Shown: positions 15,942-24,487, numbered from the stretch's first letter. The stretch is 64,000 bases of DNA from Arenibacter sp. F26102 (GCF_023015865.1 NZ_JALKBC010000002.1:248001-312000), one strand, 5' to 3'. Notes: generated by a model from the letters alone, not told the origin. Numbers and translations are program-made.

Positions 15942-16574
15942 ATGGTAAAAGAAGATGTTTTAGCGCTGGTCGACCAAGGCCTAATGCTTCCATTAATGGA
16001 AGAATTTTACACTATTCAGGGCGAAGGGTTCCACAAAGGTACCGCTGCTTATTTTATTCGTGTAGGCGGTTGCGACGTAGGTTGCCATTGGTGCGATGTT
16101 AAGGAGAGCTGGAATGCAGAAACCCATCCGCCTACTGGCATAGACCATATTGTAGCGAATGCGGCTAAATATTCCGATACCATAGTCATTACCGGGGGTG
16201 AACCCCTCACCTGGGATATGGGCCCCCTAACAGATGCCCTAAAGGCCAAAAATCTAAAGACCCATATTGAAACTTCCGGGGCCTATCCTCTTTCAGGAAG
16301 CTGGGACTGGATCTGTCTTTCTCCAAAAAAGAATAAGTTGCCAGAGGGCATTATCTATGACAAGGCACATGAATTAAAGATGATCGTGTACAATAAGCAC
16401 GACTTTATTTTTGCCGAGGAACAGGCGGCCAAAACCAATAAGGATTGCATTTTGTACCTGCAGCCGGAATGGAGCGTTAGGGATAAGGTTACTCCCTGGA
16501 TCGTAGATTATGTAATGCAAAACCCCAAATGGAAAGTGTCGCTTCAAACGCATAAGTATTTGAATATACCGTAG
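15942..16574 (+). CDS. queE: 7-carboxy-7-deazaguanine synthase (QueE)
   Basis: 210-residue radical SAM enzyme that converts 6-carboxytetrahydropterin to 7-carboxy-7-deazaguanine in queuosine biosynthesis. The [4Fe-4S]/SAM motif is C-x3-C-x2-C in GGCDVGCHWCDV, preceded by the substrate-site strand EEFYTIQGEGFHKGTAAYFIR. The GGEP motif follows in TIVITGGEPLTWD, then ETSGAYPLSG and the C-terminal WKVSLQTHKYLNIP. This short form lacks extra domains, as is normal for QueE. No other queuosine gene is in the window. Expression probably starts from a leaderless transcript. Confidence 0.95.
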   Translation: MVKEDVLALVDQGLMLPLMEEFYTIQGEGFHKGTAAYFIRVGGCDVGCHWCDVKESWNAETHPPTGIDHIVANAAKYSDTIVITGGEPLTWDMGPLTDALKAKNLKTHIETSGAYPLSGSWDWICLSPKKNKLPEGIIYDKAHELKMIVYNKHDFIFAEEQAAKTNKDCILYLQPEWSVRDKVTPWIVDYVMQNPKWKVSLQTHKYLNIP

Positions 16575-16923
16575 ACTGTTAAAGAGCCAAGAGCCAAGAG
16601 CCAAGAGCCAAGAGCCAAGAGCCAAGAGTTAAAAGGTAAAAAGTCTATGGTTTCGGGTTGAAGTGGTTCTGAGCTTAACCGAACATAACCGCACTTATTA
16701 ACACCACAGCAATAAACAGATTGCCGCGCTGCGCCTCCCTGTTGGTTGGGAAGCCTGTCTATCGACAGGTAGACTCGTAATGACGGTAATTACTTTGAAC
16801 TATTAAGGTCTAGTTTCCATATTCTTGGTTCTTGATTCTTTTTTCTCCCACTACTACTGTTCACTGTTCACTGCCCACTGTTCACTGTTCTCCGCCCATT
16901 GTTCTCTGCCCACTGCCCACGGC
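16575..16923. other. Non-coding region with two heptamer arrays
   Basis: Between convergent queE and dinB. It contains a GAGCCAA array (16584-16628), a small perfect hairpin CCTGTC-TATC-GACAGG at about 16754-16769, and a second heptamer array (16854-16930). No gene. Confidence 0.7.
16584..16628. repeat. Heptamer tandem repeat (GAGCCAA)
   Basis: Six perfect consecutive copies of GAGCCAA (16584-16625) followed by a partial GAG. It starts 10 bp after the queE stop codon. Confidence 0.95.
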
Positions 16924-16930
16924 TCACTGT
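16854..16930. repeat. Degenerate heptamer tandem repeat (YCACTGY)
   Basis: Eleven in-phase 7-bp units (CTACTGT, TCACTGT, TCACTGC, CCACTGT, TCACTGT, TCTCCGC, CCATTGT, TCTCTGC, CCACTGC, CCACGGC, TCACTGT). The last unit overlaps the stop codon of dinB on the other strand. Confidence 0.9.
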
Positions 16931-18138
16931 TTCCTATGTGCCAATACTATAGGTGGCTGTCCGTTGAACGGATTCTGCATTCTTCCAATGGTCTTGGCTC
17001 CCATACCAGAGGCTCTTATAACACTTTTATCCCCATAGCGTTCCCTAATCTTATCCAAGGCATTGTATAGATTTAGTATTTCCTCGGTATCGTCGAATAG
17101 ATTGATCTGGTAATGACCCTGTACCAAATGACTGAAGCGAATACCGATCAACCGGATCAACAGTCTTTTGTTGTAAAGCGTATTGAAGAGGTCCAAAATC
17201 TTGGGAATCAGGATATGGTCCGCACTGGTGTAAGGAATCTTTAGTTGTTTGGAATAGGTATTAAAGTCCGAATAACGAATTTTTACTGCAATACATGCGG
17301 TAAGTTTTTTTCCCCTCCGCAACTGATAGGCCAGATTCTCGGTCATGGCAATAAGGATCCCCCGCAGTTTAATGACATCTATGGTGTCCTTGTCAAAAGT
17401 ACGTTCGGTGGAAATGGATTTCCGCTCGGAAAAAGGAATAACAGGGGTGTTGTCTATGCCGTTGGCTCGCTTCCAGATTACGCCACCGTTGGCGCCCAAT
17501 ACCCGTTGCATCATATCCATGGGCATTTCTTGAATGGTTTTTATTTGCCGCAATCCCAAATTCCGAAGGGTCTGATAGGTTTTATCGCCCACCATAGGTA
17601 TTTTTTTAATGGATAAAGGTGCTAAAAATGGTTTCTCGTGCCCTATATCTATCCGTAATTCATTGTTGGGTTTGGCTTCATTGGTGGCTACCTTGGATAC
17701 CACCTTATTTGCCGATAGCCCAAAGGAAATGGGGAGTCCGGTTTCCTTAATGATTTTGCGGCGTAACTCGCTGGAATATTGGTGGCAACCATAAAACCGA
17801 TCCATTCCGGTAAGATCGGCGTAAAATTCATCGATACTGGATTTTTCGAATAGGGGGACGTGTTCTTTGATAATATCGGTTACGATATCGGAATGCTTGC
17901 TGTAGTTTCCAGCGTTCCCTTTTATGATGATGGCCTCCGGACAAAGTTCCTTGGCCATTTTCATAGGCATGCCGGAGTGCACTCCAAAACCCCTGGTCTC
18001 ATAGCTACATGCTGCTACAACCCCTCTATCGCTAACACCACCAACGAGTATGGGCCTATGCTCCAATTTACTGTCTTGAAGTCGCTCTACGGATACAAAA
18101 AAAGTATCCAAATCCAAATGAAGTATTGTTTTGTCCAT
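16924..18138 (-). CDS. dinB: DNA polymerase IV (Y-family)
   Basis: 404 residues, full length for DinB. The palm motif is LHLDLDTFFVSVERL with the first catalytic Asp pair; the second catalytic site is SSIDEFYADLTG (S-x-D-E). The steric-gate region and ACSYETRGFGVHSGMPM (the Y-family SYxARxxGV variant) are present, then the thumb HhH segment IKKIPMVGDKTYQTLRNLGL and the little finger ending DDTEEILNLYNALDKIRERYGDKSVIRA. It performs error-prone translesion synthesis in the cytoplasm. A pair of tandem palindromes 30-61 bp upstream of the ATG is a good candidate for a damage-response operator. No lexA-like gene is in view. The last 3 residues fall near a heptamer repeat. Confidence 0.95.
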   Translation of the reverse strand: MDKTILHLDLDTFFVSVERLQDSKLEHRPILVGGVSDRGVVAACSYETRGFGVHSGMPMKMAKELCPEAIIIKGNAGNYSKHSDIVTDIIKEHVPLFEKSSIDEFYADLTGMDRFYGCHQYSSELRRKIIKETGLPISFGLSANKVVSKVATNEAKPNNELRIDIGHEKPFLAPLSIKKIPMVGDKTYQTLRNLGLRQIKTIQEMPMDMMQRVLGANGGVIWKRANGIDNTPVIPFSERKSISTERTFDKDTIDVIKLRGILIAMTENLAYQLRRGKKLTACIAVKIRYSDFNTYSKQLKIPYTSADHILIPKILDLFNTLYNKRLLIRLIGIRFSHLVQGHYQINLFDDTEEILNLYNALDKIRERYGDKSVIRASGMGAKTIGRMQNPFNGQPPIVLAHRKQ

Positions 18139-18167
18139 TGCACACCAAAAAAAGGTATGCTAAATTA

Positions 18168-18199
18168 TGGAATATTTCCAATATTTTGGATAATATCCA
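18168..18199. promoter_or_regulatory. Double palindromic operator upstream of dinB
   Basis: Two 13-bp palindromes with the same arms, TGGA-ATATT-TCCA (18168-18180) and TGGA-TAATA-TCCA (18187-18199), lie 19 bp centre to centre inside a larger dyad (ATTATGGA ... TCCATAAT). The arrangement fits cooperative binding of a dimeric repressor, possibly the SOS-type regulator. Confidence 0.65.
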
Positions 18200-18355
18200 T
18201 AATTTATTTTAGAACTAATCTTATCCTTAGATCAACAACAAAAAAACTGTTCTGGTTATGTTGTCCAGGTGGGGGAACTAACATAACATTAAAAAAACAA
18301 GGAAATAGTACAAAATAAAAAGCTAGCAAAACCTTGGGCTTTGAAATAAAATATT

Positions 18356-18502
18356 CTATTCAAAAGTATATAGCAAGATAGAGAACAAGGCTAGGAAAAA
18401 GCACAGAAACACCAATATCAACAACAACTTTAGTGTTATTGGAACTTCAATTCCATCACTTTTTCCTATCAATAATTCTCTTAAATACTGCATACTTTTC
18501 AT
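18356..18502 (-). CDS. Small single-helix membrane protein (48 aa)
   Basis: ORF of 49 codons, ATG 18502 to TAG 18356. An amphipathic start MKSMQYLRELLIGKSDGIEVP is followed by one long hydrophobic stretch LKLLLILVFLCFFLALFSIL and the end LYTFE. The KSDGIEVPIT segment before the helix looks conserved in style rather than random, and codon use resembles neighbouring genes. No function known to me. It is 20 bp downstream of a second tiny membrane protein gene in the same orientation, so the two probably form an operon. Confidence 0.55.
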   Translation of the reverse strand: MKSMQYLRELLIGKSDGIEVPITLKLLLILVFLCFFLALFSILLYTFE

Positions 18503-18522
18503 ACTAATGCATTTCTTATTTT

Positions 18523-18693
18523 TTAGTCCCAAACAAATCCGGTAGCCAATCTAAAAATGAAAGCGTACAATACTACGGCAAACATAGCTATACTGAACCA
18601 CAAGAAAGCTTTGAAATAATTTCTAACAATGATGTTTCCCAGGTTTTTAAATCCTTCGGAATAAATTTCTTTAACGAGTAATAATGTTTTCAT
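18523..18693 (-). CDS. Small membrane protein, DUF6747-like (56 aa)
   Basis: ORF of 57 codons, ATG 18693 to TAA 18523. The sequence begins MKTLLLVKEIYSEGFKNLG, then NIIVRNYFKAFLWFSIAMF leading into one transmembrane segment and ending RLATGFVWD. I believe this matches a short flavobacterial family (DUF6747) of unknown role; the identification is from memory and should be confirmed. It precedes the 48-residue membrane protein gene by 20 bp. Confidence 0.6.
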   Translation of the reverse strand: MKTLLLVKEIYSEGFKNLGNIIVRNYFKAFLWFSIAMFAVVLYAFIFRLATGFVWD

Positions 18694-19071
18694 ACCTTTT
18701 GTTTAATGTTATACGGCAAAATTCGACCAGCCTTGGCCTAGATGGAAATTTAGTGGTTGAAAGGGATAAAAATTGGTTAAAACACGAGTTGAAGAATGTT
18801 GTCCGGATGAACGGTTGTTTACAAAGGACAAATCGCAGTTAAGCTCCTAAAGGTATATGGTGTTTCAAGGGTTTTAATGGCAGTTTAACGGAGGGGGGTG
18901 ATTATTTGAGTGGTAATCATAGTTAGTCACAAACCCCTTTAGACAAGGAAGGACCCATTGCAGTGTCTCGGATTAAATGCCCTATAGAAGAACCCAGAAC
19001 TACAGAAGCTTTAAAAACGGCATGAAAAAGCCAATAAAATAATAGAAAATAAGTCCAGTCGGAAAGGTAGA
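18694..19071. other. Intergenic region without recognised features
   Basis: About 380 bp. I found no gene, no clear terminator and no strong repeat. Confidence 0.6.
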
Positions 19072-20187
19072 TTAATAGTTAAGCCATTTTTTAAATTCAG
19101 AAACCTTATTCTTACTAATAACTATGGTCTTACTGGATGCGGGATTTAATTTAATCTTAAGTTGATTGTTACCATATCTAAAAATCTCATAAATCCCCTT
19201 TACCGAAATAATAAATTGTCTATTGGCCCTAAAGAAATATGAAGGGTCTAGACTGCTGATCAGTTCATCCAGGCTAGAGGTACTTGAATGTTTTTGACCA
19301 TCCAAACAGGTTATTGTAGTCAATGAATTCTCGGTATTAACAAAGGCAATTTCATCTACTCTTACCGAAATGAGTTTGTCTTTAGAGTAGGTTAGCAAAC
19401 GGTTTTTTATTTTATTATTGTCATCGCCTTCATCACCTTTATCTTCTTTTTCATTCTTCTTGTTTAATTGGTTCTTGAGGAAGTACAAATCTGAATTTAA
19501 CTTGGATAAACTTATTACTTCTTCTGCTAATTTCTCATTTTTCAATTCCAATGCCTTTTCATAATAGCTCCCTAAAAAACGAACCATCAGCAAGGCTAAC
19601 AGGGAAATTACAGAACTAGAAAGTAAATATATCAGCAAAAAATTTACTTTAAGCCCTTTCAGCTGTTCTTCAATTTTATCCAGATTGGCATGCGCCGCCA
19701 TTATCCAGTCAGAATTTTTTACGGGATAGAGATAAATAATTGGGGAATTAGTATTTCCAATTGATGGGTCGCTCTTTTGCTTTTTATTGCTGATAAGGTC
19801 GTAAAATTCCCCAGGATTTATTTCACTGTCCAAAGCTCTGGTATAAGATACATCTGGATTATTTTTTTTACCTATTTTTTGTGGATCTGGATGGCAAATT
19901 TCTACACCTGACCAGTCCAACATACAGACAAATCCGGTTTCCAGATTGGTCCCTTCAATATTTTTTTGAAAATTATTAATCACTATTTGGCGATCTATTC
20001 CATTATCCAATTGTGTCGATATCAATCCTGCCAATTCCTTTGCTTCTCGTTTACTGGATTCTATCTGAATTGCAAGAATTTGGCTTGTACTTTCATTAAG
20101 CATATAGCTCATGGCAAAATAACCTATAATAAAGACTATTAAGGAAATGGCAAGCAACGTAAGTAAATAGAGATTGTCCTTTTTCAA
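19072..20187 (-). CDS. Membrane-bound Cache-like sensor with LytTR DNA-binding domain
   Basis: 371 residues in one chain: TM1 (about 8-30), an extracytoplasmic domain of about 150 residues resembling a single Cache sensor (GFVCMLDWSGVEICHPDPQKIG and IIYLYPVKNSDWIMAAHANL), TM2 (about 178-200, VNFLLIYLLSSSVISLLALL), a coiled coil (ALELKNEKLAEEVISLSKLN), an acidic-lysine linker, and a C-terminal LytTR domain (about 270-371: DKLISVRVDEIAFVNTENSLTTI, FFRANRQFIISVKGI). It therefore senses outside and binds DNA directly, without a kinase. It is divergent from the secreted-protein operon starting at 20322, its obvious candidate target. Confidence 0.85.
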   Translation of the reverse strand: MKKDNLYLLTLLAISLIVFIIGYFAMSYMLNESTSQILAIQIESSKREAKELAGLISTQLDNGIDRQIVINNFQKNIEGTNLETGFVCMLDWSGVEICHPDPQKIGKKNNPDVSYTRALDSEINPGEFYDLISNKKQKSDPSIGNTNSPIIYLYPVKNSDWIMAAHANLDKIEEQLKGLKVNFLLIYLLSSSVISLLALLMVRFLGSYYEKALELKNEKLAEEVISLSKLNSDLYFLKNQLNKKNEKEDKGDEGDDNNKIKNRLLTYSKDKLISVRVDEIAFVNTENSLTTITCLDGQKHSSTSSLDELISSLDPSYFFRANRQFIISVKGIYEIFRYGNNQLKIKLNPASSKTIVISKNKVSEFKKWLNY

Positions 20188-20321
20188 AAGAAGGTCGAAT
20201 TTTTAAAGTTAATTTTTCCGTTTCAAACTCAATATTTTCCCCTTCACATAATTTTTTTTGAAATTGTGGAAGGTGTGAGGTTAATTTACTTCCTATAATT
20301 AATCTTAACACATCACAAATT

Positions 20322-21911
20322 ATGAAAAAAATACATTCCTTATGGTTCATCCTTAGCTTAATGTGTATTGGATGTAGTAATAATAATGATGGAGACCCCG
20401 ATCCAATTGAACCGGAACCAACAGTTAATACTGTAAAATTGGCCAATAATACTTCATTTGGTAAAATATTGACGGATGCCAATGGTGCTACCCTATACTT
20501 TTTTTCCAGGGACACCAAGGAAACCTCGGAATGTTCTGATGGATGCTTGGGTGTTTGGCCAGTATTCTATTCAGAGAAAATAACGGTAGATGCTGGTTTG
20601 GATTTATCGGATTTTACTACCATTGACCGTGTCGATGGTTCTAAGCAAACAACATATAAGGGCTGGCCCCTTTACTATTATTCAGGAGATGGTCCTGCGG
20701 GCGACACTAAAGGAGACGCATTTAACAATGTTTGGTTTGTTGCCAAACCAGATTATTCGCTCATGTACGTACAATCTCAATTGATTGGGCATGATGGGAA
20801 AAATTATCTGGAAGATTATACGGAAGGTGAGGGGAATACTTTTTACCTTACCGATATTGAAGGGAGAACATTGTATATTTTCATTAATGACAGCAAAGAC
20901 ACCAATAGTTTCACTAATCCCGATTTTTCTAATGATGCAGTATGGCCGGTAGCGGAAATAGATTTGGCAAGTATCCCTAGTATTTTAGAGGTTGATGAGT
21001 TTGGGTCCATAGACGTATATGGACGAACTCAAATTACTTATAAAGGTTGGCCATTGTACTACTTTGGTCAGGATACGGAACGCGGGGACAATAAGGGGAT
21101 TAGTTTTCCTGCTCCAGGAATTTGGCCAATTGCCAATGTTGATACTCCGATGGCCCCGGAACCACAGCCGGTTGAAAATTCGGTTAAACTAAACGAAAAT
21201 GCCACCTTCGGAAAAATATTGACCGATTCCAATGGTGCAACACTTTATTTCTTTTCTAGGGATACTCAAGACACTTCAGTTTGTCTTGGTGGTTGTTTGG
21301 ACCTATGGCCTATCTTTTATGTGGAGGATCTTACCCTGGATGCCGGATTGGATGAGATGGATTTTGCTACCATTGATCGTACGGACGGTTCAAAACAGAC
21401 TACTTACAAAGGATGGCCATTATATTACTACGCCAGTGATGCCGTAGATGGGGACACCAATGGAGATGCATTCAATAATGTCTGGTATGTTGCCAAGCCG
21501 GACTATTCCCTAATGTATGGCCGTGCGCAATTGATTGGCCATGACGGAAAAAATTATTTGGAGGATTATTCTGAAGGTGACGGGCTTACCTCATATATAA
21601 CCGACACCAATGGCAATACCCTATATATTTTTATTAACGATACCAAGGATATGAATAGTTTTACCAATCCTGATTTTTCCAACAATTCGGTCTGGCCCAT
21701 AGCGGAAATAGATTTGGGAAGCATCCCTAGTATTTTAGAGGTAAATGACTTTGGGTCAATTGAAGTATATGGAAGAACACAGATCACTTACAAAGGTTGG
21801 CCTTTGTATTATTTTGGGCAGGACAGTGCACGTGGTGATAATAAAGGTGTAAGTTTTCCTGCAGCTGGAGTTTGGCCTATCGCTAACGTAAATACAGCTC
21901 TGGCACAATAA
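20322..21911 (+). CDS. COG4315-type secreted repeat lipoprotein, internally duplicated
   Basis: 529 residues, lipoprotein signal ending LMCIGC. The mature part has four copies of the secreted repeat known as Lipoprotein_15/COG4315 (PF03640 type), each with a GxTLYxF strand, a Cys-bearing or acidic turn, VWP, and TTYKGWPLYY(Y/F). They form two nearly identical halves, residues about 31-278 and 279-529, with shared strings such as GKILTD, QLIGHDGKNYLEDY and FGSI(D/E)VYGRTQITYKG. Only repeats 1 and 3 contain the C-x3-C pair (CSDGC, CLGGC). The family is poorly understood; a role in periplasmic electron transfer or binding has been suggested by context. First gene of a five-gene operon facing the LytTR regulator. 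Confidence 0.85.
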   Translation: MKKIHSLWFILSLMCIGCSNNNDGDPDPIEPEPTVNTVKLANNTSFGKILTDANGATLYFFSRDTKETSECSDGCLGVWPVFYSEKITVDAGLDLSDFTTIDRVDGSKQTTYKGWPLYYYSGDGPAGDTKGDAFNNVWFVAKPDYSLMYVQSQLIGHDGKNYLEDYTEGEGNTFYLTDIEGRTLYIFINDSKDTNSFTNPDFSNDAVWPVAEIDLASIPSILEVDEFGSIDVYGRTQITYKGWPLYYFGQDTERGDNKGISFPAPGIWPIANVDTPMAPEPQPVENSVKLNENATFGKILTDSNGATLYFFSRDTQDTSVCLGGCLDLWPIFYVEDLTLDAGLDEMDFATIDRTDGSKQTTYKGWPLYYYASDAVDGDTNGDAFNNVWYVAKPDYSLMYGRAQLIGHDGKNYLEDYSEGDGLTSYITDTNGNTLYIFINDTKDMNSFTNPDFSNNSVWPIAEIDLGSIPSILEVNDFGSIEVYGRTQITYKGWPLYYFGQDSARGDNKGVSFPAAGVWPIANVNTALAQ

Positions 21912-22054
21912 TGTAAGCCAATTTTTTTCTTAGGTGGAGGTTATACCATTTGAAATAACCCGTGATAAGTTTGGATGTTGAGTACAAAGTACCTTCATGA
22001 ATAACACTTGTCTAAATGTAGGCAAGTCTATCAAAAAAAACTTAATTTAAACAG

Positions 22055-22408
22055 ATGAAAAAAATATTTTCAATAGGCTTTAATATCTCCTTGGCAGTTG
22101 CTATTGCATCATGCGAATACAATTATGAGGAAGAAACCGTGGATGGGGGCGTCAATAATTGTGATATTGCAGTTTCATATACTGATTTCATAAGGCCGTT
22201 GATCGATAATAATTGTATGCCCTGTCATAATGGAGATGGTAATGAGCCATTTGCCCCTGATTTAAGAACATTCAATGGCGTAAAGGGTATAGCGGAGCTT
22301 GTCAAAGAAGTAACTTTGAATAGAAGAATGCCAAAAGACGGCAGTCTTACCAATGAGCAAATAGCTTCCATTGGCTGCTGGGTAGATCAAGGTGCTCTGA
22401 ACAATTAA
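22055..22408 (+). CDS. Small c-type cytochrome lipoprotein
   Basis: 117 residues; lipobox AIASC, then a single heme motif CMPCH in IDNNCMPCHNGDG and a C-terminal axial-ligand region RRMPKDGSLTNEQIASIGCWVDQG. This is the pattern of short mono-heme cytochromes found in surface/periplasmic electron transfer sets of Bacteroidota. Codon 1 is ATG at 22055, 143 bp after the COG4315 gene, and the stop is 11 bp before the next gene, so it is operonic. The likely job is to pass electrons to or from the neighbouring secreted proteins. Confidence 0.85.
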   Translation: MKKIFSIGFNISLAVAIASCEYNYEEETVDGGVNNCDIAVSYTDFIRPLIDNNCMPCHNGDGNEPFAPDLRTFNGVKGIAELVKEVTLNRRMPKDGSLTNEQIASIGCWVDQGALNN

Positions 22409-22419
22409 AGCTGGGAAGG

Positions 22420-22842
22420 ATGACAGGCAAAAAATTTAAAATAATCCTTAGTTTGCTCGTACTTGTCATTATTGGTTTGGTTGTTTCTTTTTTATATTAT
22501 AATAAACCCCATGCCAACATTGAAAAATCGAAATCGGATTACAGTTTAACGGCTAATCAACTTATTAAGGAATATAAGGAGCAAGGTATAGAGGCTGAAA
22601 AGAAATATTCTGAGCGCATAATCCAAGTTCAAGGGCAAATACACAAAATTTCCACCCTCAAGGGCAATAGTGTAATAACCCTACAGTCATCTGATTCAGA
22701 ATCAAGTGTAATCTGCCATATGCTGCCAGAGGAAAATGCAAATGTTTTAAAATTGAAAAACGGCCAAGAGATTATGGTAAAAGGAAAGTGTACAGGATTT
22801 TTACTGGATGTTATTATGGTTAGATGTATCTTAGTTGAGTGA
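22420..22842 (+). CDS. Membrane-anchored OB-fold (tRNA_anti-like) protein
   Basis: 140 residues with an N-terminal membrane anchor (IILSLLVLVIIGLVVSFLYY) and a soluble domain with the OB-fold pattern of the tRNA_anti-like family: LIKEYKEQGIEAEKKYSERIIQVQGQI, SVITLQSSDSESSVICHM and GQEIMVKGKCTGFLLDVIMV with paired cysteines. It lies outside the cytoplasm, so a nucleic-acid role is unlikely; in Bacteroidota such proteins often accompany YceI and cytochromes. It ends 4 bp before the yceI-like start. Confidence 0.75.
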   Translation: MTGKKFKIILSLLVLVIIGLVVSFLYYNKPHANIEKSKSDYSLTANQLIKEYKEQGIEAEKKYSERIIQVQGQIHKISTLKGNSVITLQSSDSESSVICHMLPEENANVLKLKNGQEIMVKGKCTGFLLDVIMVRCILVE

Positions 22843-22846
22843 AAAT

Positions 22847-23389
22847 ATGAAGGAAATTTATATAATAATAATCAATTTATTGGTGTTGAATTGCGTATCG
22901 GCCCAAGGAAAATTCCTTACTAAAGATGGTTATGTTTCATTTTTTTCTCATTCCGTAGTGGAAGATATTAAGGCGGACAATAATCAGGTTTTAAGTATTG
23001 TGGATAGTGATACCGGCGAGATTGCGATTCAGCTCCTTATGCGATCATTTATGTTTAAAAAAGCGTTGATGCAGGAGCACTTTAATGAGAATTATGTGGA
23101 ATCCTATAAATATCCAAAAGCAACTTTCTCGGGTAAAATCATGAAATTCAATGAGTTGGATGAGTTAAAAGGGGAGACGGAAATTGTAGGAACACTTAAT
23201 GTTCATGGACGTGACAAGGAAATTAGTACAAAAGTTAATGTCGAAATTAATGAAGATGAGATAATACTCAAGGGTGATTTTTATGTGGAAGTTGCAGACT
23301 TTGACATAAAAATTCCGGCTATAGTAGAAAACAATATCGCCAAAACCATTAAAGTTAATTTTGAACTTCGCCATAAACCATATAAGTAA
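22847..23389 (+). CDS. YceI family protein
   Basis: 180 residues from ATG 22847 (a GTG at 22835 is possible but extends upstream of the signal peptide). After a signal peptide (IIIINLLVLNCVSAQG) the lipocalin-like YceI barrel follows: GYVSFFSHSVVEDIKADN, IAIQLLMRSFMFKKALMQEHF, SYKYPKATFSGKI, VGTLNVHGRDKEIS and VEVADFDIKIPAIVENN. YceI barrels bind isoprenoid or other long hydrophobic molecules in the periplasm. Fourth gene of the operon, tightly coupled to the OB-fold gene and followed by the DUF5777 barrel. Confidence 0.9.
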   Translation: MKEIYIIIINLLVLNCVSAQGKFLTKDGYVSFFSHSVVEDIKADNNQVLSIVDSDTGEIAIQLLMRSFMFKKALMQEHFNENYVESYKYPKATFSGKIMKFNELDELKGETEIVGTLNVHGRDKEISTKVNVEINEDEIILKGDFYVEVADFDIKIPAIVENNIAKTIKVNFELRHKPYK

Positions 23390-23479
23390 TGTGAATAGAG
23401 TCGATCTTAAAATCGATATCAAACTAGATGTTTATTTGCGAATTACATGTCGCCAATAACAAACTTTAAATTTGAAGAA

Positions 23480-24364
23480 ATGAAAAAAGCCTTATCATGT
23501 ATAGTAATTATACTTTGCGCCTTTAATGGTGTTGCCCAGGATTTGGGAGATATTCTAGACCAAGAGGCATCGGATACAACCTTTTTGGTTGCTAGTACCT
23601 TCAATGGTACTAGGTTATTGAACGGTCATTCTGTGGAAACCAGAAAGGAAGGCGTACTGGAATTTTTGATATCCCATCGTTTCGGTCGTATTAACTCCGG
23701 GTTCGAACAGTTATTTGGCTTGGATGACTCCAATATAAGGTTTGGCCTTGAATATGCAATTAACGACAGACTTACTATGGCATTTGGCAGGAGTTCTTTT
23801 GAAAAAACTTTTGATGTCTATGGGAAATATAGATTATTACAGCAAAAAACTGGACAAAACCCATTTCCTTTTGGTCTCACAGTTTTTGGAAGTGCTACAC
23901 AAAAAACCATAAAAGATTATGAGCCAGACGACAAGCCTTCTTTCAGTGATCGATTGACTTATACAGGACAGCTTTTGATTGCGCGTAAATTCGGCCCCAG
24001 CCTTTCGGTTCAATTAGCTCCAACTTTTATCCATTTTAATACCGTTCCAGAATCTGTTGACCCCAATGATATTATTTCAATTGGCCTAGGTACGCGTGTT
24101 AAGATTAGTAAACGGGTTTCTCTCAATGGTGAATACTTTTACAATGTTAATCCATTCGAATCTGTAAATGTTAATAATTCATTGGCATTTGGAGTAGATA
24201 TTGAAACAGGGGGCCACATTTTCCAGCTCATACTAACCAATTCTGTTTCAATGATAGAAAAAGGATTTGTTGCGGAGACCGGAGGTGATTTTTTTAAGGG
24301 TGATATTCATTTCGGATTTAACATATCCAGGGCATTTCAGATAAAAAAAACGGATAGGCCTTAA
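23480..24364 (+). CDS. DUF5777 family outer-membrane beta-barrel protein
   Basis: About 294 residues from the ATG at 23480 (MKKALSCIVIILCAFNGVAQD signal; an upstream in-frame ATG at 23447 lacks a signal). The body has the alternating strands of a porin-like barrel and the family's conserved opening VASTFNGTRLLNGHSVET and VLEFLISHRFGRINSGFEQLFGLDDSNIRFGLEY, with aromatic strand ends up to the last GDIHFGFNISRAFQ. DUF5777 barrels regularly occur with YceI and cytochrome-type lipoproteins in Bacteroidota, which is the case here. Last gene of the operon, followed by a shared terminator. Confidence 0.85.
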   Translation: MKKALSCIVIILCAFNGVAQDLGDILDQEASDTTFLVASTFNGTRLLNGHSVETRKEGVLEFLISHRFGRINSGFEQLFGLDDSNIRFGLEYAINDRLTMAFGRSSFEKTFDVYGKYRLLQQKTGQNPFPFGLTVFGSATQKTIKDYEPDDKPSFSDRLTYTGQLLIARKFGPSLSVQLAPTFIHFNTVPESVDPNDIISIGLGTRVKISKRVSLNGEYFYNVNPFESVNVNNSLAFGVDIETGGHIFQLILTNSVSMIEKGFVAETGGDFFKGDIHFGFNISRAFQIKKTDRP

Positions 24365-24430
24365 ATGCGATATAAATTATTTTGGTGCCCAAATCTCCAA
24401 CAATTGTACTAAATATTTATGAATTACAAC

Positions 24431-24460
24431 AGCCCTTAGTTGTCATAAGGGCTATTTTTT
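24431..24460. terminator. Bidirectional terminator
   Basis: AGCCCTTA and TAAGGGCT arms (8 bp) with a 7-nt loop and a run of T, between the DUF5777 gene and the convergent His-rich lipoprotein gene. Confidence 0.8.
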
Positions 24461-24487
24461 GTCTAAATAAACTTAGTCATATTTGCC

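Noticed and set aside
16584-16930. Heptamer arrays as a CRISPR array
   Set aside because: Units are 7 bp with no spacers; no cas genes.
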